Origin: Heliomarina sp018223035
GTDB lineage: Bacteria; Pseudomonadota; Alphaproteobacteria; Rhodobacterales; Rhodobacteraceae
Reading direction: 5' to 3'
NCBI GenBank assembly: GCA_018223035.1
Contig: JAAEZD010000002.1
Coordinates: forward strand, 124,001-188,000
DNA: 64,000 bases
Below, one piece after another: positions 23,890-32,396 of the stretch. Each line of letters opens with the position of its first letter. Position 1 is the first letter of the stretch. The translations under genes were made by a program, and so were the position numbers. A model generated the notes under the pieces. It did no database searches. It saw nothing but the letters and a program-made list of their open reading frames with translations, and was not told where the DNA came from.

Positions 23890-24632
23890 CTGCCCAGCAC
23901 CTCCATGATCGCGGTTTCGATGATCCCGAGGCAAGGGCCGTCGGAAAACCGGTGATCCGCATCCTTGACCAGTGTCAGCCGCATATCGGGGCTATCGGCG
24001 TGATCGAGCAGACGCAGGGCGGTGTCGGTCGACACGGCCGTATCGGCGGTCCCCTGAAGACAACGCACCGGAAACGGCAGGGGCAGCGGAGACCTCAGGA
24101 CCAGCCGCGTGCGCCCGTCTTCGACCATGCGGCGCGTTACGATATAGGGTTCCATGTAATCCGACGGCAGTTCGACCTGCCCCTCCTCTTCAATCTGGCG
24201 CTTCTGCGAGTCGCTGAACCCCGCCCAATAGCTGTCTTCCGTGAAATCCGGTGCGGCGGCGATGGTGACAAGCCCCATCACCCGATCCGCGCGTTCGCGC
24301 GCCAGAAGCAGCGATTGCCATCCCCCCATCGACGACCCGACCGGCAGGATGGTGCCTTCGGTCAGCTGGTCCACCACGGCCAGCGTATCTTCGTGCCAGT
24401 CGCCGATGCAGCCTTCCTCGAAGCTGCCCGAGCTTTCGCCGTGACCGGAATAGTCAAAGCGCAGGAAAGCAAACCCCTGCGCGCGCGCCCATTCCTCCAG
24501 ATGCACCGCCTTGGTGCCCTGCATGTCCGATTTCAGCCCGCCGAGAAAGATGATCACCGGGCCCTCTCCGGGCGTGGAATGATAGGCGATCCGCCGACCA
24601 TGGGCTGTCTCAAGATATTCCGGCGCGCTCAT
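23886..24632 (-). CDS. Alpha/beta hydrolase (ABHD10/acyl thioesterase-like)
   Basis: A 248-residue single-domain hydrolase. The nucleophile elbow is GSSMGGW (Ser near residue 100), the oxyanion strand is IIFLGGLKSDMQGTKA, and the catalytic His is in KDADHRFS near the C terminus; the acid is probably the Asp in LQGTADTAV. FDYSGHGESSG is typical of the mammalian ABHD10-like group, which cleaves thioester or ester bonds in mitochondria, but the bacterial substrate is unknown. It heads a coupled operon with a VOC protein and an M15-like protein. Confidence 0.85.
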   Translation of the reverse strand: MSAPEYLETAHGRRIAYHSTPGEGPVIIFLGGLKSDMQGTKAVHLEEWARAQGFAFLRFDYSGHGESSGSFEEGCIGDWHEDTLAVVDQLTEGTILPVGSSMGGWQSLLLARERADRVMGLVTIAAAPDFTEDSYWAGFSDSQKRQIEEEGQVELPSDYMEPYIVTRRMVEDGRTRLVLRSPLPLPFPVRCLQGTADTAVSTDTALRLLDHADSPDMRLTLVKDADHRFSDGPCLGIIETAIMEVLGR

Positions 24633-24735
24633 CGCCGGGCCTCGGGGCTAAGGGCAAGATCAGGATCCGACATTCATTTCCTCCAGTTCCGGCATTTTGC
24701 TGGGATACTGCGTGTCCCCGCGGCCAGGTGCAAGA

Positions 24736-26010
24736 TCAGTCCTGTTCCTCGACCTCTTCCAGCCCGCGCGCCACCCATGTGGCGGCCAGCGCCATGATGG
24801 CAAAGCCGGCCAGCGCCAGTTTGGGCCCAAAGATCGACGCCACACCGCCGCCAAACCCGACCAGCAACAGGATACAGCCGATCACGGTGTTCGACACCGC
24901 CGCATAAGCGGAGCGCTGATCCTCTGGTGCCATATCCACAAGATAGGTCGACCGCCCCTGCCGGACCCCATTATAAGCGATCATCAGCACCATCAGGCAG
25001 GCGGGCAGCACTGCCACAACCCCGGCCAGATCCATCAGCGACACCACGACCGCCGCCGCCATCGCCACCGCGCCGATGATCCCGCTGCGCATCAGTACCT
25101 TGCGGCTCGACGCGTCGGACAGGCGGCCCCAGAGATATGAGCTTAGGAAACTCGCCAGCGACGATGCCAGCACAAGCGCGCCCAGCTGCTGCAACCCGCC
25201 CTGCTGATCGAGCAGAACGATATAGGGCGGGGCCAGCGCGGTCGACACCAGCAGGCCGCGCACAAGGATGAACCGCCAGAGCTGAGGGTTGTCCTTGAGC
25301 AGGCTGAAGTCCACGCGGCCCTTGTCGCCGCCGGTCTCGCTGTTCATCTCGCGCAACATCGACATCACCAGTGACGCACCGCCCCAGAGCAAAGCCGCCA
25401 AGCCAATGGCCGCCAGCACCAGCGCCTTGTTCTGGATCACCCCGGTGATAAGCAGCAGCGCCAGCAGCAGAACGCCGGCCGCCGCAACTGACCCTGCCGT
25501 TCCGGTAATTGCACCCCGCCGGGTCTTGGCGACGGTCTTGCCCAGAATATCCTTGAATGACACTGAACAGGCGGAGCGGAACAGGGCGAGCCCGCCAAGA
25601 CTGGCACAGATCGCAAGCCCCGCCGCGACACCTTCCAGCAGGAACCCCGACACCACGATCAGCGCGGCACATATCCCCTGCCCGGCGCTGCCGATCACCC
25701 AGATCCACTTGCGCTGCGCCATCCGCTGCACGACGCCCGCCAACACGATCTGCGGCAAGAGCGCGCCCGCCTCGCGGATCGGCACCAGCATCGCGATCAG
25801 GTATCCCGGCGCGCCGAGGTTGTTCATCAACCATGTCAGGATCAGCTTCGGGTCGATAAGACCGTCTGCCACCTTGGTCATCGAGAGCGCTACCACATGG
25901 CGCAGCCCGTTGGCGGGCTCGACCGCCGCCGCTTCTTCCGACAGGCCCACGTCGTCTTCCGCCCCTCCGGTCAGGGTTTCGAAAAGCTCTTCCGTGGTGT
26001 CGTGACTCAT
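24736..26010 (-). CDS. MFS transporter
   Basis: A 424-residue integral membrane protein with about twelve hydrophobic helices and an N-terminal 45-residue acidic cytoplasmic tail (EELFETLTGGAEDDVGLSEE). The central cytoplasmic loop near residue 215 includes NSETGGDKGRVDFS. The segment VRQGRSTYLVDMAPEDQRSAY in the second half is typical of MFS loops 8-9. The substrate cannot be inferred. It is divergent from thrS with 141 bases between starts, and 103 bases separate its end from the hydrolase operon start. The C terminus EEVEEQD is acidic. Confidence 0.85.
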   Translation of the reverse strand: MSHDTTEELFETLTGGAEDDVGLSEEAAAVEPANGLRHVVALSMTKVADGLIDPKLILTWLMNNLGAPGYLIAMLVPIREAGALLPQIVLAGVVQRMAQRKWIWVIGSAGQGICAALIVVSGFLLEGVAAGLAICASLGGLALFRSACSVSFKDILGKTVAKTRRGAITGTAGSVAAAGVLLLALLLITGVIQNKALVLAAIGLAALLWGGASLVMSMLREMNSETGGDKGRVDFSLLKDNPQLWRFILVRGLLVSTALAPPYIVLLDQQGGLQQLGALVLASSLASFLSSYLWGRLSDASSRKVLMRSGIIGAVAMAAAVVVSLMDLAGVVAVLPACLMVLMIAYNGVRQGRSTYLVDMAPEDQRSAYAAVSNTVIGCILLLVGFGGGVASIFGPKLALAGFAIMALAATWVARGLEEVEEQD

Positions 26011-26151
26011 CTGGGTGCCTTTCAGGTGCCTGCTGTCGGTAAATGCGCGCCAAGGTCGCTTGACTTGCCCTGGACCGGAATGCAGATAGGGCGCGAAACA
26101 TAACCCGCAACCGGGCGTTCAGTGGGCGCCAAACCGACGAGGAGTGCCGAT

Positions 26152-28131
26152 ATGGCCCAAATCTCTCTCACCCTTCCCGATGGCAATGCACGATCCTATG
26201 ACGCGGGCGTCACCCCAGCCGCCGTGGCCGAGGATATTTCCAAATCGCTAGCCAAGAAAGCCATCTCGGCCACCGTCAACGGCAAGCACTGGGATCTGCA
26301 ATGGCCGATCGACCAGGATTCCGACATCGCGATCCATACCCTGCAGGACGAAGAGCAGGCGAATGAGCTGATCCGTCACGATCTGGCCCATATCATGGCG
26401 CGCGCCGTGCAGGAAATCTGGCCCGACACCAAGGTCACCATCGGCCCTGTCATAAAGGACGGCTGGTATTACGATTTCGACCGTGCCGAGGCTTTTACAC
26501 CCGAAGATCTCGGTCTCATCGAGAAAAAGATGAAAGAGATCATCAACAAGCGCGAACCGGTGACCACCGAGGTCTGGGAGCGCGCGCGGGCGGTCAAGCA
26601 TTACGAAGACAATAACGAACCCTACAAGGTCGAACTGATCGACGCCATTCCCGGCGATGAACCGCTGCGCATGTACTGGCACGGCGACTGGCAGGATCTG
26701 TGCCGCGGGCCGCACTTGCAGCACACCGGCCAGGTGCCCGGCGATTCCTTCAAGCTGATGTCGATTGCCGGGGCCTACTGGCGCGGCGACAGCAGCCGCC
26801 AGATGCTGCAGCGCATCTATGGAGTGGCGTTCCAGAACAAGGAAAAGCTCAAGGCGCACCTCCATATGCTGGAAGAGGCCGCCAAGCGCGACCACCGCAA
26901 GCTGGGCCGCGAAATGGACCTGTTCCACATGCAGGAAGAGGCGCCCGGTCAGGTCTTCTGGCACCCGAACGGCTGGACCATCTACACCCAGCTGCAGGAT
27001 TACATGCGCCGCAAGCAGCGCGCCGGCGGCTATCGTGAAATCAACACGCCGCAGGTTGTCGACCGCAAGCTCTGGGAAGCGTCAGGCCACTGGGACAAGT
27101 ACCAGCACCACATGTTCCTTGTAGAGGTCGACGAAAGCCGCGACGGCGAGAACGACGATGCCTCGGCCAAGAACAAGGACCAGACCCGGATCAACGCGCT
27201 CAAGCCGATGAACTGCCCCTGCCATGTGCAAGTTTTCAACCAGGGCCTCAAATCCTACCGCGATCTGCCCCTGCGGCTGGCCGAGTTCGGCTCCTGCGCG
27301 CGGTTCGAACCCTCGGGCGCGCTGCACGGCATCATGCGCGTGCGCGGTTTCACCCAGGATGACGCGCATATCTTCTGCACCGAGGACCAGATCCAGGAGG
27401 AATGCGCGCGATTCATCGACTTCCTCGCGGATGTCTACAAGGAACTCGGCTTTGACGATTTCGAGATCCGCTTTGCCACCCGCCCGGAAAAGCGGGTCGG
27501 CACCGAGGAAAGCTGGGATTACGTCGAGAACGCGCTGGAAAACGCGATCAAGGCCGTAGGCCGCGACTATGTGCTGGAACCGGGCGACGGCGCCTTCTAC
27601 GGGCCAAAGCTCGACTTTTACCTGACCGACGCAATCGGTCGGGTCTGGCAATGTGGCACGTTCCAGGTTGATCCGAACCTGCCGGAACGGCTGGGGGCCA
27701 GCTATATCGCGGCGGATGGGGACAAGCACCGCCCCTTCATGCTGCACCGCGCCTGCCTCGGTAGCTTCGAACGCTTCATCGGCATCCTGATCGAAAACCA
27801 CGAAGGCAAACTGCCCTTCTGGCTCGCGCCGCGTCAGGTTGTCGTCGCCTCGATCACCTCCGAGGCGGATGATTACGTGCAAGAGGTCGTCGCCGAGCTG
27901 CAGGCCGCAGGTGTCCGCGCCGAGGCCGACATCCGCAACGAAAAGATCAACTACAAGGTCCGCGAGCACTCGGTCGGCAAGGTGCCGGTCATCCTTGCCG
28001 TCGGTCATCGCGAGGTCGAGGAACGCACCGTTTCCCTCCGCCGCCTTGGCGAAAAACAGACCAGCGTGCAGGATCTGTCCGCTGTAACAAAGGCGCTTGG
28101 CATCGAAGCAACCCCGCCGGACCTGTTGTAA
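26152..28131 (+). CDS. thrS: Threonyl-tRNA synthetase
   Basis: A 659-residue class II synthetase that charges tRNA-Thr. Domain order is canonical: TGS domain (1-60, ISLTLPDGNARSYDAG), editing domain with the HDLAHIMA and CRGPHL zinc-like motifs, catalytic core with NCPCHVQVF, motif 2 around RFEPSGALHGIMRVRGF and motif 3 in HRACLGSFERFIG, then the anticodon-binding domain (from about 545) with VREHSVGKVPV. ATG 26152 is used because GAGGAG precedes it and the family starts at MAQISLTLPDG. A terminator follows the stop by 11 bases. Confidence 0.97.
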   Translation: MAQISLTLPDGNARSYDAGVTPAAVAEDISKSLAKKAISATVNGKHWDLQWPIDQDSDIAIHTLQDEEQANELIRHDLAHIMARAVQEIWPDTKVTIGPVIKDGWYYDFDRAEAFTPEDLGLIEKKMKEIINKREPVTTEVWERARAVKHYEDNNEPYKVELIDAIPGDEPLRMYWHGDWQDLCRGPHLQHTGQVPGDSFKLMSIAGAYWRGDSSRQMLQRIYGVAFQNKEKLKAHLHMLEEAAKRDHRKLGREMDLFHMQEEAPGQVFWHPNGWTIYTQLQDYMRRKQRAGGYREINTPQVVDRKLWEASGHWDKYQHHMFLVEVDESRDGENDDASAKNKDQTRINALKPMNCPCHVQVFNQGLKSYRDLPLRLAEFGSCARFEPSGALHGIMRVRGFTQDDAHIFCTEDQIQEECARFIDFLADVYKELGFDDFEIRFATRPEKRVGTEESWDYVENALENAIKAVGRDYVLEPGDGAFYGPKLDFYLTDAIGRVWQCGTFQVDPNLPERLGASYIAADGDKHRPFMLHRACLGSFERFIGILIENHEGKLPFWLAPRQVVVASITSEADDYVQEVVAELQAAGVRAEADIRNEKINYKVREHSVGKVPVILAVGHREVEERTVSLRRLGEKQTSVQDLSAVTKALGIEATPPDLL

Positions 28132-28142
28132 CAAATCCCTCG

Positions 28143-28180
28143 CCTGCCCCCTATTTCCGCCGTAAACCGGGGGCAGGCTT
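28143..28180 (+). terminator. Rho-independent terminator of thrS
   Basis: A 9-bp stem CCTGCCCCC (28143-28151) with GGGGGCAGG (28169-28177), 17-base loop, followed by CTTTGAAACATTT. It ends thrS and separates it from the bufferin operon. Confidence 0.8.
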
Positions 28181-28345
28181 TGAAACATTTGACAAAATTC
28201 TCGCTTTTCAACAGCGTTTCTCCTGTCAAAACCTCACACCGGCTGACAGCGGCGTGAGGCACGGCCTCGTGAAACCCGTGCGGCAACCGCCCCGGCTAGG
28301 GTTGAGCACGCCCGACCAAGATTCATGATCAAGGAGGAAGAACTC

Positions 28346-28648
28346 ATGTCAAACACCGCGAAAACGCTCGCCGTTGCCAGCGCCGTCGCTGCCGCTCTCG
28401 CCGCGCAGGGCACCACGGCGACCGCCCAGTCCAAAGAGAAATGCTACGGCGTGTCGCTTGCCGGGCAGAACGATTGCGCCGCCGGTCCCGGCACCACCTG
28501 TGCAGGCACCTCGACCGTCGACTATCAGGGTAACGCCTGGACGCTGGTCGATACCGGTACATGCTCCGAGATCGACCTGCCGGACATGGCCGATGGCACC
28601 GAACGCCAAGGATCGCTGGAACCGCTGGAACGCGACCTGCCCGCGTAA
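28346..28648 (+). CDS. bufA1: Bufferin-type RiPP precursor (DUF2282)
   Basis: A 100-residue precursor with a signal peptide (about residues 1-27, ending TTATA) and a core with four cysteines (Cys33, Cys44, Cys52, Cys73) in the DUF2282 frame: KCYGVSLAGQNDC, then TCAGTSTVDY, AWTLVDTGTC. In characterised bufferins the cysteines are modified by a DUF692 (MNIO) enzyme plus its DUF2063 partner and the mature peptide binds copper. Here both partner genes and a DoxX gene follow in order, which supports the call. Start 28346 (MSNTAKT) with a GGAGGAAGAAC-type RBS upstream is preferred. The 27 residues after Cys73 are acidic and somewhat long for the family. Confidence 0.88.
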   Translation: MSNTAKTLAVASAVAAALAAQGTTATAQSKEKCYGVSLAGQNDCAAGPGTTCAGTSTVDYQGNAWTLVDTGTCSEIDLPDMADGTERQGSLEPLERDLPA

Positions 28649-28692
28649 CCCCGTAGTGGGCGGCCGCGCCGCTACACACCGGAGCAACCGAG

Positions 28693-29550
28693 ATGCTCGA
28701 TACCGCCCGCCTCAACCGCCTCCCCGCCGCGCCCGGCGTCGGCTTCAAGCCGCAGCATTTCGCCGCGATCATGGAGGACGCAGGCCCGGTTCGCTGGCTT
28801 GAGATCCACGCGGAAAACTACATGGGCGATGGCGGGCGGCCCTTGGCCCAGCTGCGCGCACTGGCCGAGCGTTTCGCCATCTCCGTCCACGGCGTGGGGC
28901 TTTCCATCGGCGGGGACCAGCCGCTCGACAAGGACCACCTCGCGCGGCTGGCGAGGCTTGTCGGCCGGCTCGACCCCGCGTCTTTCTCGGAGCACCTCGC
29001 ATGGTCGAGCCATGGCGAGATCTATCTGAACGACCTGCTCCCTCTTCCCTATACAAATGCCACGCTCACCCGCGTGGCCGAGCATATCGATACTGTGCAA
29101 TCCACGCTTCGCCGCCCGATGCTGCTCGAAAACCCGTCGAACTACCTCGCCTTTGCCGAAAGCACATGGTCCGAGCCGGAATTCCTTGCCGAACTCACGC
29201 GTCGCACCGGTTGCGGCCTGTTACTCGACGTTAACAACGTCTTTATCTCTTCGGTGAACCTGGGATTTACGCCGCAAAGCTATCTCGATGCCTTTCCGCT
29301 GTCCCGCGTGGCGGAAATCCACGTCGGCGGGCATGATCACGATGCCGACGATCACGGTGCCCCACTGCTGATCGACAGCCACGCCCGCCCGGTGGCCCCG
29401 CCGGTCTGGAACCTGCTTGCTGACGTTCTGGCCCGCACCGGTCCCTGCCCGGTTCTGGTCGAATGGGATAATGATGTGCCAGACTGGGCTACCCTGCGAG
29501 ATGAGGCCCGCCGCGCTGAACACGCCTTGCAAACGGTTGCGGTCGGATGA
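28693..29550 (+). CDS. bufB1: MNIO-family (DUF692) peptide-modifying enzyme
   Basis: A 285-residue TIM-barrel multinuclear non-heme iron oxidase. Iron-ligand motifs visible in order are GVGFKPQHF near residue 18, HGVGLSIGG, SEHLAWS, LLENPSNY, LLLDVNNVF, IHVGGHDH, DSHARPV and VEWDNDVPDW. Such enzymes convert cysteines in RiPP precursors to heterocycles, using iron and oxygen. The substrate is most likely the precursor encoded 44 bases upstream. Its stop overlaps the next gene by 4 bases (ATGA). Cytoplasmic. Confidence 0.9.
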   Translation: MLDTARLNRLPAAPGVGFKPQHFAAIMEDAGPVRWLEIHAENYMGDGGRPLAQLRALAERFAISVHGVGLSIGGDQPLDKDHLARLARLVGRLDPASFSEHLAWSSHGEIYLNDLLPLPYTNATLTRVAEHIDTVQSTLRRPMLLENPSNYLAFAESTWSEPEFLAELTRRTGCGLLLDVNNVFISSVNLGFTPQSYLDAFPLSRVAEIHVGGHDHDADDHGAPLLIDSHARPVAPPVWNLLADVLARTGPCPVLVEWDNDVPDWATLRDEARRAEHALQTVAVG

Positions 29551-30311
29551 CCGCCGGGACCGGCAGTTTCGCACATGCTCTGCTACACCCAAATGTGGCT
29601 CTCCCCGACGGGCTGACCGACGGGAACGGAAAGCCCGCAGGCCGCCGGTTCAACGTGCTGCGCAACAATGTCGCGAGCTCTCTGGGCGAAGCCCTGCGCA
29701 CCGGCTTTCCCGTCGTCACAAAGCTGCTCGGCACCGAAAACATGAAAGCCATCGCGGCCCTGTACCTGCGCGCCCACCCGCCCCGCTCTCCCGTGCTCAG
29801 CGCCTTTGGCACTGAGCTGCCTGAATTTCTGGCCGGACTGCCGCAGCTTTCCCACCTTGGCTATCTGCCCGACATCGCCCGGCTCGAGCTCGCCCTGCGC
29901 GCCTCTTATCACGCGGCGGATGCACCTGCCCTTGATCCGTCACGGTTGACCGAACCGTCACCGCAGGATCTGACCGAGGCCACGCTCTCATTCGCGCCCT
30001 CGCTGCGTCTCGTCCGCTCCCGCTGGCCGATCCATGCAATCTGGCTGCGAAATACCCGGCACGACGCGCCTAAACCGGTGGCTGGTCCGCAGGATGTCCT
30101 GATAACCCGTCGCGACTTCGACCCCGTTCCCCACCTGCTGCCCCCCGGCGGGGCGGACTGGATCGCCGCAATTTCCAAAGGCCAAAACCTCGGAGACGCT
30201 TTGGATGTTGCACAAACCACCGCACCGGATTTCGATCCTGCCAGCACCCTCGCCATCCTGCTGCAGGGCAATGCCCTGACGTCGCTGACCCTGAAAGACC
30301 AACGCCTATGA
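29547..30311 (+). CDS. bufC1: DUF2063 precursor-recognition partner of the MNIO enzyme
   Basis: A 254-residue protein. The N-terminal DUF2063 region (residues 1-100) has FAHALLHPNVALPDGL and FNVLRNNVASSLGEALRTGFPVV, then LGTENMKAIAALYLRAHPPRSPVL; this helical domain binds the precursor and the MNIO enzyme. The remaining part is beta-rich (FAPSLRLVRSRWPIHAIW). It overlaps the MNIO gene and the DoxX gene by 4 bases each, so the three are coupled. No membrane segment; a cytoplasmic partner is expected. Confidence 0.88.
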   Translation: MTAGTGSFAHALLHPNVALPDGLTDGNGKPAGRRFNVLRNNVASSLGEALRTGFPVVTKLLGTENMKAIAALYLRAHPPRSPVLSAFGTELPEFLAGLPQLSHLGYLPDIARLELALRASYHAADAPALDPSRLTEPSPQDLTEATLSFAPSLRLVRSRWPIHAIWLRNTRHDAPKPVAGPQDVLITRRDFDPVPHLLPPGGADWIAAISKGQNLGDALDVAQTTAPDFDPASTLAILLQGNALTSLTLKDQRL

Positions 30312-30871
30312 CTGCCCTCGTCAATCTCTACCTGCGTATCGCATTCACCATCGAACAGCGGCTCGGCACCGTGCTGATGCCCACCCTCGCCCGCTTCGTC
30401 TTTGCCGCGCTCTTCGCGCTTTATTACTGGACCTCCGCCATGACAAAACTCGGCGGCGATATCTCGGGTCTGTGGCAACCGACCTTCAACGCCTATGCGC
30501 AGATCTTTCCGAAAGCAGCCGAAGCCTCCGGCTACGACATCAGCGCGGCCAGCAGTTTTGAGAAATTCACCATCCTCGCCGGAACATGGGCCGAGTTTAT
30601 CCTCCCCGCCCTGATCATCATTGGCCTTTTCACCCGCATCTCGGCCGCGGGCATGATCGGATTTGTCGTGGTGCAGACGCTGACCGATCTTTACGGTCAC
30701 GGCGCGATCAACCAGCCCGACACCCTTGGCGCGTGGTTCGACAAGAACCCCGGCAGCCTGATCCTCGACCAGCGGGCGCTTTGGGTTATGCTATTGCTGA
30801 TCCTCGTCTTTCGCGGCGCCGGACCCGTCTCCGTCGATCAGCTTATCAAGCAACGGCTCAACGTGCGCTAG
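30308..30871 (+). CDS. DoxX-family membrane protein of the bufferin operon
   Basis: A 187-residue protein with about four hydrophobic helices (residues 25-45, 85-110, 118-135, 155-175) and the DoxX pattern FVFAALFALYYWTSAMTKLGG. DoxX-like proteins accompany bufferin and other metal-related RiPP operons, but their role is unproven; suggestions include redox support or export. It is the last gene of the operon and overlaps DUF2063 by 4 bases. A converging gene ends 10 bases later. Confidence 0.85.
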   Translation: MTALVNLYLRIAFTIEQRLGTVLMPTLARFVFAALFALYYWTSAMTKLGGDISGLWQPTFNAYAQIFPKAAEASGYDISAASSFEKFTILAGTWAEFILPALIIIGLFTRISAAGMIGFVVVQTLTDLYGHGAINQPDTLGAWFDKNPGSLILDQRALWVMLLLILVFRGAGPVSVDQLIKQRLNVR

Positions 30872-30881
30872 ACGGCGCGCA

Positions 30882-31199
30882 TCACGCGACGCCCAGCGCC
30901 GCACGGGTATCCGGCGTCCAGCCCAGGTACATGGTTTCGCCATCCACGATCAACGGTCGCTTCATCAGGGACGGGTGCGCCTCAAGCAGCTCCAGCTGCG
31001 GGCGCGCACGCTCTGAATCGTCAAGATTTCGCCATGTGGTCGAACGTGTATTGACGAGGCTGTCGCCGAATTCCGCCAAGGCCTGCGAAAGAACCTCAGC
31101 GGGAATACCGTCGGACCGCACATCCAAAAGTTGTGCGTCTGGCAATGATTTCAACGCCTTGCGACAAGTATCGCAGTTCTTCAGTCCAAACACCAACAT
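30882..31199 (-). CDS. ArsC/Spx-family thioredoxin-fold protein
   Basis: A 105-residue protein with the ArsC/YffB layout: N-terminal LVFGLKNCDTCRKAL (CxxC-like CDTC at residues 9-12), middle WRNLDDSER and C-terminal SLMKRPLIVDGETMYLGW, where MKRPL is the conserved loop with an Arg near the active site. True arsenate reductases of this group use a single N-terminal Cys and glutathione. No ars genes are nearby, so arsenic is not implied; a general thiol role is as likely. ATG 31199 (MLVFGLKNC) is preferred over a start at 31250. It is divergent from csp. Confidence 0.85.
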   Translation of the reverse strand: MLVFGLKNCDTCRKALKSLPDAQLLDVRSDGIPAEVLSQALAEFGDSLVNTRSTTWRNLDDSERARPQLELLEAHPSLMKRPLIVDGETMYLGWTPDTRAALGVA

Positions 31200-31383
31200 A
31201 GTTCGCCCCTTCAATTTCGCGCAAATAACCGGCAATTTAACCCACCGCACCCCGTTTTTCTTGATTTTTACAAATCACATGAGATGCTGACACTGGCCTT
31301 AACAAACAGTTGACGTCTGATTGGGCCATTAAAGATTCTGCGCAATTGACGCGCGGAACGCAAGCAAAGGGAGACGCGGAAAC

Positions 31384-31590
31384 ATGCCAAGTGGCACCGT
31401 GAAGTGGTTTAATACGACCAAGGGTTATGGCTTTATTGCGCCAGACGAAGGCGGCAAGGATGTGTTCGTGCATATCTCTGCCGTGGAAAGATCCGGCCTG
31501 ACGGGGTTGGCTGATAACCAAAAAGTTGATTATCAATTGCAGGACGGACGCGATGGCCGACAAATGGCTGCAGATTTGAAACTCAAATAA
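31384..31590 (+). CDS. Cold shock domain protein
   Basis: A 68-residue single CSD protein, complete in length. RNP1 KGYGFI and RNP2 VFVHIS are intact, with the family start SGTVKWFN. It binds single-stranded RNA and DNA and acts as an RNA chaperone. A 184-base leader separates it from the divergent ArsC-like gene; TTGACG at 31310 could be a -35 box, which would give a leader of roughly 40 bases. There is a hairpin just after the stop but without a T-run. Confidence 0.93.
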   Translation: MPSGTVKWFNTTKGYGFIAPDEGGKDVFVHISAVERSGLTGLADNQKVDYQLQDGRDGRQMAADLKLK

Positions 31591-31893
31591 TTACCGTTTT
31601 TCCGCCTACTAGCGGAACCAAGCCTTTGAGCCTCGCTTCGCCCGGTCCAGGGCGGGCAACTTTCACCCCCGCTGCTCGGACGAATTTCCGAGACAATCTG
31701 TCAAGAAACACCTCGACAGAAATCCCCCGTGCATGTCAAAGCCACCTCTCCGGGATTGTTGCCGTGTTTCGCCTTCTAATTAAACAGCCAACGCAGAATT
31801 AATTAACTCCGCAATTATCTGATTATTCTAAATTCCGAACGGCAATTCGAAATCCTTCCCTCTCGCAATTCGCCCGATTGCCGTTACAACAGA
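31591..31893. other. 303-base intergenic region between csp and folA
   Basis: No gene is seen. It contains a small hairpin TTCCGC/GCGGAA (31600-31617) just after csp and a wide dyad AACGGCAAT (31838-31846) with ATTGCCGTT (31877-31885) downstream of folA on its strand, which may be folded at the end of the thyA-folA transcript. The stretch is more AT rich than its neighbours and ends convergent transcription. Confidence 0.5.
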
Positions 31894-32394
31894 TCAAACA
31901 TTCTCGGCAGAGGCCACATCGCGACGCATCAATTCCCGCAATGTAAATTTAGAAGGCGAAACAGCCAATTCGCGCCGCGACAATTCCATCCAGTGGTTTT
32001 CTTCAAAAGCCGGAAAGAATGCATCCGCGTCCTTTACCGTCATATCCACCTCGGTGATCATCAACCTGTGCGCGAATGGAAACAGCGCCCGGTAGATCCG
32101 CTCGCCGCCAATTCCGTAAATGCGCCCATAACCCGCCGCCCGGCTCGCCCGCACTGCATCGACCACGTCCCCGAACACATGCTCTGCAACCGAAGTATCG
32201 CGCGAGATCACGCAATTCATCCTGTTTTTCAGTGGCTTGACCGGCAGACTCTCCCATGTTCGACGGCCCATGATGATGGCGCCCCCACTGGTCTCGCGCT
32301 GAAACATCTTAAGATCTTCAGGGCAATGCCAGGGAATATCATTATTTTTCCCGATGGCCCCGTCGGCCGCGCGAGCCACAATCAGTGTAATCAT
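31894..32394 (-). CDS. folA: Dihydrofolate reductase
   Basis: A 166-residue enzyme reducing dihydrofolate with NADPH. Family motifs are VARAADGAIGKNNDIPWHCPEDLKMF (the acidic residue after Pro-Glu is catalytic), IIMGRRTWESLP, NCVISRD and YGIGGERIYRALFP. It lies 2 bases after thyA on the same strand, the common thyA-folA pair in which the reductase recycles the dihydrofolate made by thymidylate synthase. The C terminus SRRELAVSPSKFTLRELMRRD is slightly longer than average. Cytoplasmic. Confidence 0.95.
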   Translation of the reverse strand: MITLIVARAADGAIGKNNDIPWHCPEDLKMFQRETSGGAIIMGRRTWESLPVKPLKNRMNCVISRDTSVAEHVFGDVVDAVRASRAAGYGRIYGIGGERIYRALFPFAHRLMITEVDMTVKDADAFFPAFEENHWMELSRRELAVSPSKFTLRELMRRDVASAENV

Positions 32395-32396
32395 CG

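Noticed and set aside
30882..31199. Arsenic resistance locus
   Set aside because: The ArsC-like protein stands alone without arsR, arsB or acr3 genes, so arsenic function is not claimed.
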